Shown: piece by piece, positions 1 through 8,955 of the stretch | How positions within the stretch are numbered: position 1 is the stretch's first letter | Layout: each line of letters opens with the position of its first letter | Source: Fuerstiella sp. | Lineage (GTDB): Bacteria > Planctomycetota > Planctomycetia > Planctomycetales > Planctomycetaceae | DNA length: 64,000 bases | Direction: 5' to 3' | Assembly: GCA_022843805.1 (NCBI GenBank) | Contig: JALHMY010000014.1 | Coordinates: 51,328 to 115,327 of the forward strand | Made by a program: the position numbers and the translations under genes | The notes under the pieces: model-generated | Told to the model about the DNA's origin: nothing | Database searches by the model: none | What the model saw: the letters and a program-made list of their open reading frames with translations, nothing else

Positions 1-60
1 GCGCCCACACGCTCTGGCAGCTTCCAGTGGAGTCATACCGTTTTCCTTTGCATAGTTGCG
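1..60 (-). pseudogene. Possible ankyrin-repeat remnant
   Basis: Read on the minus strand, the first 60 bases encode a stretch containing NYAKENGMTPLEAAR, which looks like the loop and first helix of an ankyrin repeat. A TGA lies immediately upstream at 61-63, so this is either a broken fragment or the start of a gene running off the window's left edge. The stretch is too short to decide. Confidence 0.25.
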
Positions 61-186
61 TCACCATGCAATTATATCCGGTAAAGAAGAACGTCGTCAA
101 ATCAGACGTTTTGTGTGCGCCGGCTTTCCAGGATCCGGTTTTCCCACCTGCTCTGAGTCAGGACCTGGAAAACAATAAGTTACCGC

Positions 187-262
187 CATAGTCGCCTTTC
201 GCTCCGCGAAAGAGCACTCTTTTGCGGAGCAAAAGGCGACATTTATTGTCTGACAGCGCCTT
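187..262. repeat. Palindromic dispersed repeat, copy 1
   Basis: A sequence of about 76 bp with a strong internal palindrome (arms starting GTCGCCTTT and ending AAAGGCGAC), followed by a tail ending in TGACAGCG. A near-identical copy lies at 7923-8000. Both copies sit just beyond the 3' end of minus-strand genes (stops at 292 and 8018), which suggests a REP-like or transcription-end element. No T-run is evident in this copy. Confidence 0.8.
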
Positions 263-291
263 ACGTCATTTGACGACCAAATCCTGACGGG

Positions 292-699
292 TTATGGCGC
301 AGACTGCGGGGCAATCGTCGACTGTTCGGGCAACTCCGTATCGCTGACTTCGGCTGAGAACTGGTGGTTTGGCCTGTACGGTGTTCGGCCCATCCAGGCT
401 TGAGGCTGTATGTGCTGCAGCCAGTCCTTTACGGTTGGAATCCAGCCGAGATCATCTTTGACGTGCTGTTCGGCCACAAATCTCACAGGAATCACTTTTC
501 CATCACTGTTAGTCAGCGTCTTTCCGTGAATGGCTTCGCAAAGAAAAATGCCCTCGCTGTGATGCCGTAACGCTCGATGACGAAAGTCCGCAAGGTGCGC
601 CTTGCTTTCGTCAAACCAGTCGTGAATGGCAAGATAATCGTTCGGGCAGCCACCAAACAACTTCGCTGACCGTTCCGCATGGTGCCATGGATGAGCCAT
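292..699 (-). CDS. DUF6915-like protein
   Basis: A 135-residue protein beginning MAHPWHHAERSAKLFGG, followed by DYLAIHDWFDESKAHLADFRHRALRHH split over the next 40 residues. This resembles, from memory, the DUF6915 family of small His-rich proteins of unknown function. The motifs FRHRALRHHSEGIFL and VRFVAEQHVKDDLG are the most family-like. The Pro/Ser-rich last 30 residues look like a variable tail. The start codon overlaps the upstream gene's stop (TGATG at 697-701), so the two are probably translated as a coupled pair. No signal peptide or membrane segment is visible. No function is proposed; the many conserved His could bind metal. Confidence 0.75.
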   Translation of the reverse strand: MAHPWHHAERSAKLFGGCPNDYLAIHDWFDESKAHLADFRHRALRHHSEGIFLCEAIHGKTLTNSDGKVIPVRFVAEQHVKDDLGWIPTVKDWLQHIQPQAWMGRTPYRPNHQFSAEVSDTELPEQSTIAPQSAP

Positions 700-1472
700 C
701 AGTTTTGCTCCCTGGAGTCATCTTCAGAGTGAGCGGGAAAACGAATGTTGCCACCCGCCACCGGCGTCGCCTGCGGATCATCTGTGATTGTACATGCACC
801 CAGGTCGGCGATGAACGATCCGTACATCTGATATGGCCCGGCCCCAAAACCGGAACCAAGCAACAGCGAGCCCCACTCTTCTGCCAGCGATTCCAGGACT
901 TCTTCGATGTGCTGGACATCCGTACGAGCATTCCCGGACGACTCATACAATAATTTCGCTTCACGCAGTACCGGTACCAGCCCGGACGCTGCCAGTCGCG
1001 AGGCGAGTTGAGCTTTGTCGAGAACACTGTCGGCCGTTCTCAGCGAATGAAACCACGCAAATCCTTCGTCGTTGCCACCATCATAGGCACATGTTACTTC
1101 AAGTCCGCCGATCCTTCTGATCGCTGGAATGACGACAAAGAACAGGTTCTTTTGCCGCTCCTGCTGTCTGGCCGATCGCCCCGAAACTGAGCTCATGGCG
1201 TCCGAAATGCTGATCATCGTGCGACCAGCTTTTGTCGTGCCGACGATCGCACGAAAAAACCGACTGAACAGTCCGCGTTTGGGAGCCGCCGGACGCTGGT
1301 CGATCGATATCGACAGCAGCTGTTGCGGAACTTCAAACCGGACGGGACTGGCAGCGCCTCCGAATTCTTCGGGCTTCAGATACTGATACTCTTCCGGCGC
1401 AGGCTCCGGCCAGTAATCATCACCCCGATCTTCAGGCCACTCGATGTTCTCAAAATCGTATATGAAGGGCAT
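699..1472 (-). CDS. Hypothetical protein coupled to DUF6915
   Basis: A soluble protein of about 257 residues that I do not recognise. The ATG at 1472 (MPFIYDFENIEW) is chosen because GGGAAG precedes it at a normal distance; an in-frame ATG at 1505 lacks such a site. The N-terminus is acidic and aromatic-rich, and residues 70-110 are basic. The middle (GLEVTCAYDGGNDEGFAWFHSL) looks globular. The stop overlaps the start of the downstream DUF6915-like gene, so co-translation is likely and the two may interact or share a role. No membrane segment, signal peptide or catalytic motif stands out. Confidence 0.7.
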   Translation of the reverse strand: MPFIYDFENIEWPEDRGDDYWPEPAPEEYQYLKPEEFGGAASPVRFEVPQQLLSISIDQRPAAPKRGLFSRFFRAIVGTTKAGRTMISISDAMSSVSGRSARQQERQKNLFFVVIPAIRRIGGLEVTCAYDGGNDEGFAWFHSLRTADSVLDKAQLASRLAASGLVPVLREAKLLYESSGNARTDVQHIEEVLESLAEEWGSLLLGSGFGAGPYQMYGSFIADLGACTITDDPQATPVAGGNIRFPAHSEDDSREQN

Positions 1473-1660
1473 GAGGACTTCCCGGTGGACGGAAACAGGA
1501 ACCATCGGGGAAGTGTCGGAAAGAAAACAGACTTGTCAAATGAGCCCAAAGCAGGAGCATTGGCATGCAGATCTGCCTGAACTGACCCCTGTTACGGGAA
1601 CTCTCTTCACGAGGGCTGTAAATTTCACGAACGCGGGTCACGCAGGTATCGCCAGGGGTC

Positions 1661-4600
1661 TTACTTCCAGGCAACCGACTGCGGTTTGGGGACGCCGATG
1701 AATACAATGTGACGGCCCGTATTGTCCCAGATTGCGCCATCTTTAGCAGGTTCCGCAGAGTGACCCGGAATCGGAGTGAGCTCGTCTGCTTCAATGTCGT
1801 ACTGGTGTAACAGGCCAGCTCGGGACATCAGAATATGGCGTCCATCAGGATGCCAGCTGAAGTTCGCCGACACTCCGTCTGCAGCAAGCACTCGGAATTC
1901 AGTTTCCGATCCATCAACCGACACAAGGGCCACTTTCGGTCCGTCGGTACAACGTCCATAAAATACGATTCGCCGACCATCAGATGACCATGCCATGTTC
2001 CACATGATCTGCTGGAACTCCGTTGCGTGTTGATTCGTCAGCAGCAGTTTTGTTTTCTTCGTGTTAACGTCGATCAGCGTCAGGTTCGCTCCGAAATCAC
2101 CTTCCGGAGTACGATTCTGCGATCCGAACACAATCCATCGACCATCCGGAGACCACTGACAGCCCCAGCCATCACCGGAAAGGACTTCACGCTGTGTTCC
2201 GTCGACGTTCATCAGCGTCGTTCCGTGGCCAGCCCAGGTAAATGCAATGCGTTTCCCATCCGGGGAAAAAGTCGGGATGATTCCCGGTCCAAGATCCTTC
2301 AGGTTGCTGCCGTCGCTGTTCATGATAAAAATTCGGGATGTGTTTGCGTTTCCCGTCCACGCATCAAAGGCAATCCGCAGGCCGTCCGGCGACCATTCCG
2401 GTGATCCGTGCCATACAAACTCGGGCGACGGCTGTGTCAGTTGTCTCAACTCTGTTCCGTCCGCCCTGATCGCAAACACCACTGGTTTGGGCTGATCATC
2501 AGGTCCAGGCAAACGCATCAGTCGCTCGGCGTACACCTCCAGCTTTGTCCAGTTCACCTGTGCCCGGCCTCGATTGTGCGCGATCGTGCGGATGTCCAGT
2601 GTTGCCGGGATCATGCGACAATTGTCCCACGTATGTTCCCCAATCATGCGAAAGGCCGTGGAATCATGATTCGCAAACAGCGTGGTGACGGTATCACCTC
2701 GACGAACAATTCGAAAGGTGCCATCAACAGCTTCCGTCGTCAGTTCATCACCCTCGGATCGGCCATTTCCATCGGGCGTGGGAGTCACAAAGGTGGAATA
2801 CACACGCTGCACCAGCGGACCACCTTTGCGGCGAATGAGCTCCACATGTTTGTCGCCGATGAAAAGACCAAGCCCGGCAGCAGAATAGAGGTCTGGCATT
2901 TGCAGGTCATCGAAATGCAGCTTCACATCGAAATCCCCATGCATTTCAACGACAGGCTGTATCACAGAATACGCCCAGCTGTCATCGTGAGAAACCTCTG
3001 AATGAATGACTCCGTCTGGAGTGGCATTCGGCTCCTGCTTGCCTGCTGGCCGCCGAAAGTAGCGATCCGGGAGTCCCGCCTGCGCAAAATCATGATGAAA
3101 TCGCGCCTGCAGTTGTGTTAAGCGGCCATCGAATTCCGCATACCGTGGGTCAGCGGATATTTGTTCGGAGACTGCCGGAACGGTCTTCGGCCAGTTGCCC
3201 TCAAGTACGACATTCCGAACTCGAATGGTGGAATCAGCATATCTGAAAAGTCCAAACGTGCGACAATTCATCGCTTCAGCACGCCATTCACAAATCCGCT
3301 CGCCGTTTAGTTCGAGCGTAACAAAGTCTGCCCTGATGGAGATTCTGATTCGATTCCAGTCTCCGGAACGGAGCGGCAACGGATGTCCATCCGGAAGCTG
3401 AGGTGAGACCTCAAACGAATTGTCCGGACTGAGTTCCGTGACGTCGTATCGACCGTCCGTCACTCGATGCAGTGCGACTCCGCCGGACTGAATCAGAAAC
3501 GCCACCCGATCAAGGGCCGGATGGGCGACCGCTGTTTTCGAATCATAGAAGAACTCGTAGGTGACCGCATCGTCTTCCATCAGCGGCCGCTGATAAGTGA
3601 GCAGGCTTTCTGCCAGTACATTCCGGTGCGTCTCACTGGCATTTGCAACAATCTGTCCGGTACTCTCCGGATCTGCTACCCACTGCCAGACTCCGTCATT
3701 GCCACCAATGGACTCATCGTAATAAGACACCCAGCCACGCAGATCCGGAAGGGCAGAAAGCGTGACCTTATCAGGAACCTCTGGGTGTCCCGTGATTCGA
3801 ACGTCGCGAACTCGCGCAGAGCTGATCGCTCCGCTGTGAAAACCGATCCAGGGATCATAGTGTTCCGGCAATACTTCGGAATGCACGGTTCGACCATCAA
3901 TGGAGATCGTCATCGTACCGTCGCGAACTACGGCTCGATATCGAATCCACGGATTCGAGATTCCCCAGTGCGGCTGAATGGCCGTCACAGTCGTTCCGCT
4001 GCTGAATGTTCCCAGGATCATTCCCTGCCCTGCCGCCGACATTCCGATAACGCGCCCGGCAACGGCAAGCTGAGTGACAGCGGGAAGGTAAAGATCGGCC
4101 TCAACTTCATATGTGCCTCGAAGCGGACTGCGATACAACAGGAAATCCATGTCATGGCCGCTGATGTGATGCAGTTCACGACCGATCGATGTCCAGCGAG
4201 CATCCGGAAATCCCGTGCCGCGAGTTTTCGAAATACGCCGACCAGCAGATAACCAGACGGTCTCAAAAAGTCCTTCCGGTAACGCTTCTTTCCTGTCCTG
4301 GAAACTGTTCCCGGCCGCGCGGGCTGATGCTTTCCGGTCCAGTGCAATGAGATGTGCCTGCCACAACTCTCTGCCGGTCACACTGCCAGGCTGTGCACCA
4401 CGTACTGTGATCGACGTCAGAAGGTCAGCGACCAGATTGTCCGCGTCGTAATGATGTACCGTGCGATAAAGAGCGAGCATTTCCGGCCACATATTGTCGA
4501 TCGTCATCACCGCGGATCTCTCGGAAGCCCGAAACAAGTCGTCTGCAGCGTTTTGTGCCGATGGCTGGTCGCCCAGTTCAAGGCTAACCAGCAGACGCAG

Positions 4601-5113
4601 CGAAGCGATCGCTTTAATCCGGGATTCATCAGCAGTGTGGGGCAGTGAGGCGACGCGATCGCGCACCTGCTGAAGTCGCCCAGCTTCTTTCGCCGCGTCC
4701 AGCAAATCGTAAACCGGGGACACCAGGCCGGAGTCTCCTGTCATGTTGATTCCGGCCGGTCCTCTATCCAGCTGTGCCAGGTCGTTCGGAACAAATTCGC
4801 CCCGTAGTTCAATCGCACCGCCACTCGATGTCGGGAAAATGGTGCTCATCAGAAACTCAAATCGCTTCGTCAGCGGCATCGCTGCAGCTCGCTGCCGAAT
4901 CACACTTACATTCTCTGCAATAATCGACTCGTCAAAAATCGCCCGAAGTGCCGTCGCCTTCGCAACAGAGTCATCCGCATCAACTGCACTGATGAAGAAT
5001 CCTGTTATAAAGGCACAAAGAATCAGCATGTCGGAAATTCTATTCAAAGTACAACAACGGACACTGCCCGATCGAAATATCGTTGAACCACTGTCACTCA
5101 GTTTGCTGACCAT
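1661..5113 (-). CDS. Large secreted PD40 propeller protein (DUF1581/1583-like)
   Basis: About 1150 residues. The ATG at 5113 is chosen because an excellent GGAGG lies six bases upstream; a longer in-frame start at 5176 has no such support. A hydrophobic signal segment (MLILCAFITGFFISAVDA) lies near residue 30. The central 650 residues contain two or three beta-rich sections of the planctomycete-restricted DUF1581/DUF1583 type (assignment from memory). The last 250 residues hold about five TolB-like PD40 blades, each with SPDG or SSDG cores (for example PEWSPDGLRIAF, PTFSPDGKRIAF, CQWSPDGRWIVF). The protein is probably exported and peripheral. Its role is unknown; the propeller suggests a binding scaffold. 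Confidence 0.8.
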   Translation of the reverse strand: MVSKLSDSGSTIFRSGSVRCCTLNRISDMLILCAFITGFFISAVDADDSVAKATALRAIFDESIIAENVSVIRQRAAAMPLTKRFEFLMSTIFPTSSGGAIELRGEFVPNDLAQLDRGPAGINMTGDSGLVSPVYDLLDAAKEAGRLQQVRDRVASLPHTADESRIKAIASLRLLVSLELGDQPSAQNAADDLFRASERSAVMTIDNMWPEMLALYRTVHHYDADNLVADLLTSITVRGAQPGSVTGRELWQAHLIALDRKASARAAGNSFQDRKEALPEGLFETVWLSAGRRISKTRGTGFPDARWTSIGRELHHISGHDMDFLLYRSPLRGTYEVEADLYLPAVTQLAVAGRVIGMSAAGQGMILGTFSSGTTVTAIQPHWGISNPWIRYRAVVRDGTMTISIDGRTVHSEVLPEHYDPWIGFHSGAISSARVRDVRITGHPEVPDKVTLSALPDLRGWVSYYDESIGGNDGVWQWVADPESTGQIVANASETHRNVLAESLLTYQRPLMEDDAVTYEFFYDSKTAVAHPALDRVAFLIQSGGVALHRVTDGRYDVTELSPDNSFEVSPQLPDGHPLPLRSGDWNRIRISIRADFVTLELNGERICEWRAEAMNCRTFGLFRYADSTIRVRNVVLEGNWPKTVPAVSEQISADPRYAEFDGRLTQLQARFHHDFAQAGLPDRYFRRPAGKQEPNATPDGVIHSEVSHDDSWAYSVIQPVVEMHGDFDVKLHFDDLQMPDLYSAAGLGLFIGDKHVELIRRKGGPLVQRVYSTFVTPTPDGNGRSEGDELTTEAVDGTFRIVRRGDTVTTLFANHDSTAFRMIGEHTWDNCRMIPATLDIRTIAHNRGRAQVNWTKLEVYAERLMRLPGPDDQPKPVVFAIRADGTELRQLTQPSPEFVWHGSPEWSPDGLRIAFDAWTGNANTSRIFIMNSDGSNLKDLGPGIIPTFSPDGKRIAFTWAGHGTTLMNVDGTQREVLSGDGWGCQWSPDGRWIVFGSQNRTPEGDFGANLTLIDVNTKKTKLLLTNQHATEFQQIMWNMAWSSDGRRIVFYGRCTDGPKVALVSVDGSETEFRVLAADGVSANFSWHPDGRHILMSRAGLLHQYDIEADELTPIPGHSAEPAKDGAIWDNTGRHIVFIGVPKPQSVAWK

Positions 5114-5196
5114 TCGAGTCCTCCTTCCTGTCCGATCTGAGGCTTCAAATTCGTTTTCCAGTTCACTGAGTGCCATCAGGCCAGCTCACTGCACAT

Positions 5197-6258
5197 TCAG
5201 CAGCGATCTGCCTTCAGTAACGCTCCGCCACAGCTCGATCCGGCACCGGCCGTGCAGCCGAAGCAATGACGACCAACAGCGATCGATCGATTCATCAGGT
5301 CTTTCGTGGAGATATGACTGATGTGAGTTCGCGCTTCGTTTGCCATCGGCAGATCCAGCATCTGATTGAAGTCGCAGTCGAACAGATATCCCTGCCAGTC
5401 CACCGAGATCGTCGAACGGCACATCAGACCGTCAACAGCGTCTCGATTGAATGAATTCACCAGCAGCGACATGTATTCCTCGTAACGGCCACTCGTGATC
5501 AGATCATCAAGAAATCGGCTGATCGGCATGTTGGTGATCGTGTACAACTGGTTGAACTCAATACTGTACCGTTGCCGCAGCTGATCCCGATAACTTTGTT
5601 CCAGCTTTTGCTGATTCGGAGGAAGAGACGGCCCGACCGGGTTATAAACCAGCGATAACGTCAGCTGACCTCCGTTTACACCATAGCCCAGACCGTTCAG
5701 CAGTTTCAGAGCTTCGATGGATTTACGAAACACTCCATCCCCTCGCTGCGAATCACAGTTCTCTTCCAGATAACATGGCAGGGAAGCAACGATTTCCACC
5801 TGATGATCAGCAAGAAACCGGGGAAGGTGAGTGTACCCCGGAGCTGACAGAATGGTGAGATTGCAGCGATCGATCACATGGCGATTCAGCCTTCGGACTT
5901 CCGTGACGAACCACTCGAAGTGCGGATTCATCTCAGGTGCCCCACCCGTGATGTCGATTGTCTGCACATCCGATTCGCGGATGATTCGCAGACAGTGTTC
6001 GAAATCTTCTCGGCTCATCAGTTCGCGACGATCCGGACCCGCATCCACATGGCAGTGTCGGCACGTCTGATTGCACAGTTTGCCGACGTTCACCTGCAGC
6101 GTCTGCAGTGTGCCTCGCCGCAAATCAGATAATCCGCTGTTTGCGAGCACAGCCTGGAACTGCGGCAGGCTCGTATTGCGGCGGTCTTCCAGAATCTCGC
6201 GCTGTCGCTCAACATCGGCTAATGGGTTGCCCTGACGAAGCAGAGAGAGTACTGACAT
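5197..6258 (-). CDS. arsS: Arsenosugar biosynthesis radical SAM protein ArsS
   Basis: A 353-residue radical SAM enzyme. The CNQTCRHC cluster motif (Cys about 62, 66, 69) would hold the SAM-cleaving 4Fe-4S centre. The C-terminus carries the extra Cys cluster CFGCTAGAGSSCGG typical of the radical SAM/Cys-rich family. Other family signatures are ITGGAPEMNPHF and the central LPCYLEENCDSQRGDG. Known ArsS proteins act on dimethylarsenite to join the deoxyadenosyl group to arsenic, feeding arsenosugar synthesis. The ATG at 6258 is preferred over 6291. It lies downstream of arsM on the same strand with a gap of about 170 bp containing a small hairpin, so an operon is likely. Confidence 0.9.
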   Translation of the reverse strand: MSVLSLLRQGNPLADVERQREILEDRRNTSLPQFQAVLANSGLSDLRRGTLQTLQVNVGKLCNQTCRHCHVDAGPDRRELMSREDFEHCLRIIRESDVQTIDITGGAPEMNPHFEWFVTEVRRLNRHVIDRCNLTILSAPGYTHLPRFLADHQVEIVASLPCYLEENCDSQRGDGVFRKSIEALKLLNGLGYGVNGGQLTLSLVYNPVGPSLPPNQQKLEQSYRDQLRQRYSIEFNQLYTITNMPISRFLDDLITSGRYEEYMSLLVNSFNRDAVDGLMCRSTISVDWQGYLFDCDFNQMLDLPMANEARTHISHISTKDLMNRSIAVGRHCFGCTAGAGSSCGGALLKADRC

Positions 6259-6294
6259 GCTGGTCTTTCTGTCTCGAAAACAAATGATCATTCG

Positions 6295-6315
6295 CCCACG
6301 GGCTTGCCCCGTGGG
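6295..6315. repeat. Short inverted repeat between arsM and arsS
   Basis: Perfect 7-bp arms (CCCACGG / CCGTGGG) around a 7-base loop. There is no T-run on either side, so it is more likely a small dispersed hairpin than a strong terminator. A similar hairpin (CCCAGGGC / GCCCTGGG) ends the window at 63980-63998. Confidence 0.5.
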
Positions 6316-6426
6316 TTTACAGCGCCTTTGCGCCAGGAAACCCGTTCGGTCTCAATAACCAGACCACCTGGCATCCATAGCGGCGGCCCTCGTGCCAGAG
6401 ACACGAGCAACACTGATTAAGAACTG

Positions 6427-7605
6427 CTAACAACATGGTTCATCCGGACCGCAGCAGGCGTTACCTGATTCAGAGGTTACCGAATACTCTGCCCCTTTAG
6501 TCTCTCGGGGATCACGCAGCTTCGCCCGTTTGCAGTCAAATATCGCGGCGGCATCGAGCGGAATCTGTTCCAGTGGCTCGATGGGCTCAAAAGTCCCTTC
6601 ATACGGAGCCTGTTGCAGTAACCGATAGGTCTTGTCACACACTGCCATTCGCTGACCGCGGACAAATACATGGCCGTCGTCATCTTCCACTCGCCGAAAC
6701 GGGCCTTTATAAACGAGCGCCTGATTGCGTTCGAGGCACGGTCCCTGTTTACCCTTCCATGCAATGACGGTCATCGACCGAAATTCGATTCCCTCAATCG
6801 TCTGCCACGGCTCTGGCTGACGCTTTGCAATCGAAATGCCGTGAAAACCGGCATTCGCAAAGGCTTCAGTGAACAGATCCTCCCGGAAGGCTCCCGAAAG
6901 ACAGCCAGACCAGAGATGGCCATCCTTCTGCATGTGATCGGGAACGGCTTCGTCGCTCACAATATCACTGATCACGGCCCGGCCACCGCGTTTGAGCACT
7001 CGAAAGATCTCACCGAACAACTGCTGGCGATCCTGTTGTCGAACGAGATTCAAAACGCAGTTCGACACTACACAATCCATCGAATCGCTTTCGATCAGAG
7101 GCTGTTCTGTTCGCAACTGCTCTTCCAGATGTCGACCCGCAAGCCATGCTGCAGAGCTGTTGACGGGATGCTGCGTGAGCCGGTCGTTCAGCAGCTCAAG
7201 GTCCAGCCGCAGATCCTGAATCATGCCATAACGAAAATCAACGTTGGAGTAGCCAATGCTGCGAGCGACTTCCTGGCGGTATTTGCGAGCCAGCGCCAGC
7301 ATCTCTGTATTGCAGTCGACTCCCGTCACGCGACCATCCGGACCGACTAACTGAGCCATGATGTAGCACAGCTTGCCTGCCCCCGATCCCAGGTCCAGCA
7401 CCGCGTCTCCCTCTTTGACGTAAACGCTGGGGTCGCCACAACCATAGTCCTTGTCGATGATTTCCTGCGGAATGGCTTTCAGGTACTGCCCAATATACTG
7501 AACCGGGCAGCACAACGCCGGTTCAACCTTCTGAGAAGCTGCCGCATATCGCTCATACACCGAAGCTTCTGCTGACCCGGCGAGCGTTGAAAGGGAATCC
7601 TGCAC
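6427..7605 (-). CDS. arsM: Arsenite S-adenosylmethionine methyltransferase ArsM
   Basis: A 392-residue protein starting at a GTG with AAGGA eight bases upstream. The class I methyltransferase fold is clear: DLGSGAGKLCYIMAQ (SAM-binding motif I, about residues 72-86), VTGVDCNTEML, and VLKRGGRAVISDI. Cys in SNCVLNLV and SGCLSGA match the arsenic-binding Cys of ArsM, with a further CC near residue 33. The extended C-terminus ends CCGPDEPCC, a likely metalloid-binding tail. The enzyme would methylate As(III) to di- or trimethylated forms, and with arsS downstream the product probably enters arsenosugar synthesis. No arsR-like regulator is seen nearby. Confidence 0.88.
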   Translation of the reverse strand: MQDSLSTLAGSAEASVYERYAAASQKVEPALCCPVQYIGQYLKAIPQEIIDKDYGCGDPSVYVKEGDAVLDLGSGAGKLCYIMAQLVGPDGRVTGVDCNTEMLALARKYRQEVARSIGYSNVDFRYGMIQDLRLDLELLNDRLTQHPVNSSAAWLAGRHLEEQLRTEQPLIESDSMDCVVSNCVLNLVRQQDRQQLFGEIFRVLKRGGRAVISDIVSDEAVPDHMQKDGHLWSGCLSGAFREDLFTEAFANAGFHGISIAKRQPEPWQTIEGIEFRSMTVIAWKGKQGPCLERNQALVYKGPFRRVEDDDGHVFVRGQRMAVCDKTYRLLQQAPYEGTFEPIEPLEQIPLDAAAIFDCKRAKLRDPRETKGAEYSVTSESGNACCGPDEPCC

Positions 7606-7879
7606 TTTTCACTTCCTTGAGCAAACGGCAAACTTTCCGGAATCACACGAACAATGTCGACTCGGTTCATGCTGAGTCGGCATCAGTGTAGTCCTATTGT
7701 TCCCGCAACTCGATTTCAACTCTGTATTGAACCTCTGCAAATCTCCGGAAAAGATTGTAAAGCGGGCGGTGAACAAAAGAACTTCGCTGGTGAAGGAAAA
7801 ACAACTGCTTCAGTCAATTCCCGGATAAGTGTGACGGTATTCGCATAGTCATTCGCATCGTCGCCCACGGACTAAGCGC

Positions 7880-7918
7880 AAAAAAAAGCCGCTGAGCAAC
7901 CTGTGCTCAGCGGCTTTC
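7880..7918 (-). terminator. Rho-independent terminator
   Basis: A perfect 13-bp stem (AAGCCGCTGAGCA with its complement) and a 5-base loop, followed on the minus strand by eight T. It lies about 100 bp past the hcp stop, with the palindromic repeat at 7923-8000 between them. Confidence 0.85.
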
Positions 7919-7922
7919 ATAT

Positions 7923-8000
7923 CATAGTCGCCTTTCGCTCCGCGAAAGAGCGTTCTTTTGCGGAGCAAAAGGCGACACTTCTTGTTTGACAGCGTCTATA
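7923..8000. repeat. Palindromic dispersed repeat, copy 2
   Basis: Near-identical to 187-262: the same palindromic core and tail, with a two-base change at the centre and a few changes in the tail. It lies between the hcp stop and its terminator, so it is probably transcribed as a hairpin in the hcp 3' UTR. Confidence 0.8.
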
Positions 8001-8017
8001 TGACAACCGTCTTTGGA

Positions 8018-8503
8018 TCAGCTTCGACCTTCGGCCGGGTTGTACTTGGCAGGCACGTTGCCCTTCTTGTCGCCGGTCTTCGGGTCAATCGTGATGTAAT
8101 TCCATTCGGCCTTGGTGTAACCCATCGTCACGCTTTCAGACGGTAGCGGGCTGCCCGAGGAATTCGCGAAGATCGAGTAGCTGCTGACAATCACGTCGGA
8201 CAGCTTGTAGGTCAGGTAAGGCTCCTGCTTGTTCTTGACGGTCGTGCAGAAGTGGATTTCCACGTCTTTGAAGAACGTCCCGTTCGCACAGGCTTCCTGA
8301 AGTTTGGTCGATGACTTGTCCAGCTGGCGAGTCACGGAAACGTCGCCCAGCGATGTTTCGCCCTTCGTACGCTGCTGGTCCTTGGCTCCCTGCGGAACTG
8401 ACCGGAAAATCGGTGAACTCATTGATTCAATCAGAATCCAGTCCTTGTGATCCTGGTCAGTTGCTTCGCCTTTGATATCGCCCAGTTTCATGAATGCTGG
8501 CAT
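8018..8503 (-). CDS. hcp: Hcp-family type VI secretion tube protein
   Basis: A 161-residue Hcp1-like protein. Recognisable features are the N-terminal FMKLGDIKGEATDQDHKDWI, the S-x-x-PIFRSVPQG region, TSLGDVSVTRQLDKSS, ACANGTFFKDVEIHFC and the closing MGYTKAEWNYITIDPKTG. Hcp forms hexameric rings that stack into the T6SS tube and can carry effectors. AAGGA precedes the ATG by eight bases. No sheath, baseplate or VgrG gene lies in the window, so this is an orphan copy, perhaps working with a T6SS or other contractile system elsewhere. The lipases at 15-21 kb are of effector-like families but are too far away to count as operon partners. Confidence 0.88.
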   Translation of the reverse strand: MPAFMKLGDIKGEATDQDHKDWILIESMSSPIFRSVPQGAKDQQRTKGETSLGDVSVTRQLDKSSTKLQEACANGTFFKDVEIHFCTTVKNKQEPYLTYKLSDVIVSSYSIFANSSGSPLPSESVTMGYTKAEWNYITIDPKTGDKKGNVPAKYNPAEGRS

Positions 8504-8955
8504 CGTCGTGGTCCTTCTCTAAACTGTGATGTGTATGTCAGCGGATCCTCTGGCTGATACATCTGCCAGCACGTCTTTCCGCACCGTTTTCCCTGACTTT
8601 GTGTCCGGTGTACCTCACCGGCTTACAACACTATCTTCTGTACTTTTCCCCGACGGTTGCGGGAATTCGGGAAAAAATTTGTCGACGGGAAAAAACAGGG
8701 CTGGGACCATATAAAAACAGCCCGATTAAAGAGGCCCGGCAACGTGAACCGGCTGGCTGGAAGCCCTCTCCACAGGACAATTCCACGGCAATCGCCGATT
8801 CATTCATGTCACTGCTTTGGCAATCCTGATCCGGAATCCTGTCTAAATCACGCTCCGCCATTCGACGAACTCGCGGCGCGGCGGATGGGAACAATCGTCT
8901 GTCCGGCTCCCCCAAAGATTCCAGTCTTTACTTTACCAAGTAATTGAGGTGCACA
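8504..8955. other. Intergenic region between divergent genes
   Basis: About 450 bp separating hcp (minus) from the DUF1579 gene (plus). It must contain both promoters. I see no gene, repeat or convincing hairpin in it. Confidence 0.4.

Noticed and set aside
187..8000. A CRISPR interpretation of the palindromic repeats
   Set aside because: Only two copies 7.7 kb apart, no spacers and no cas genes.
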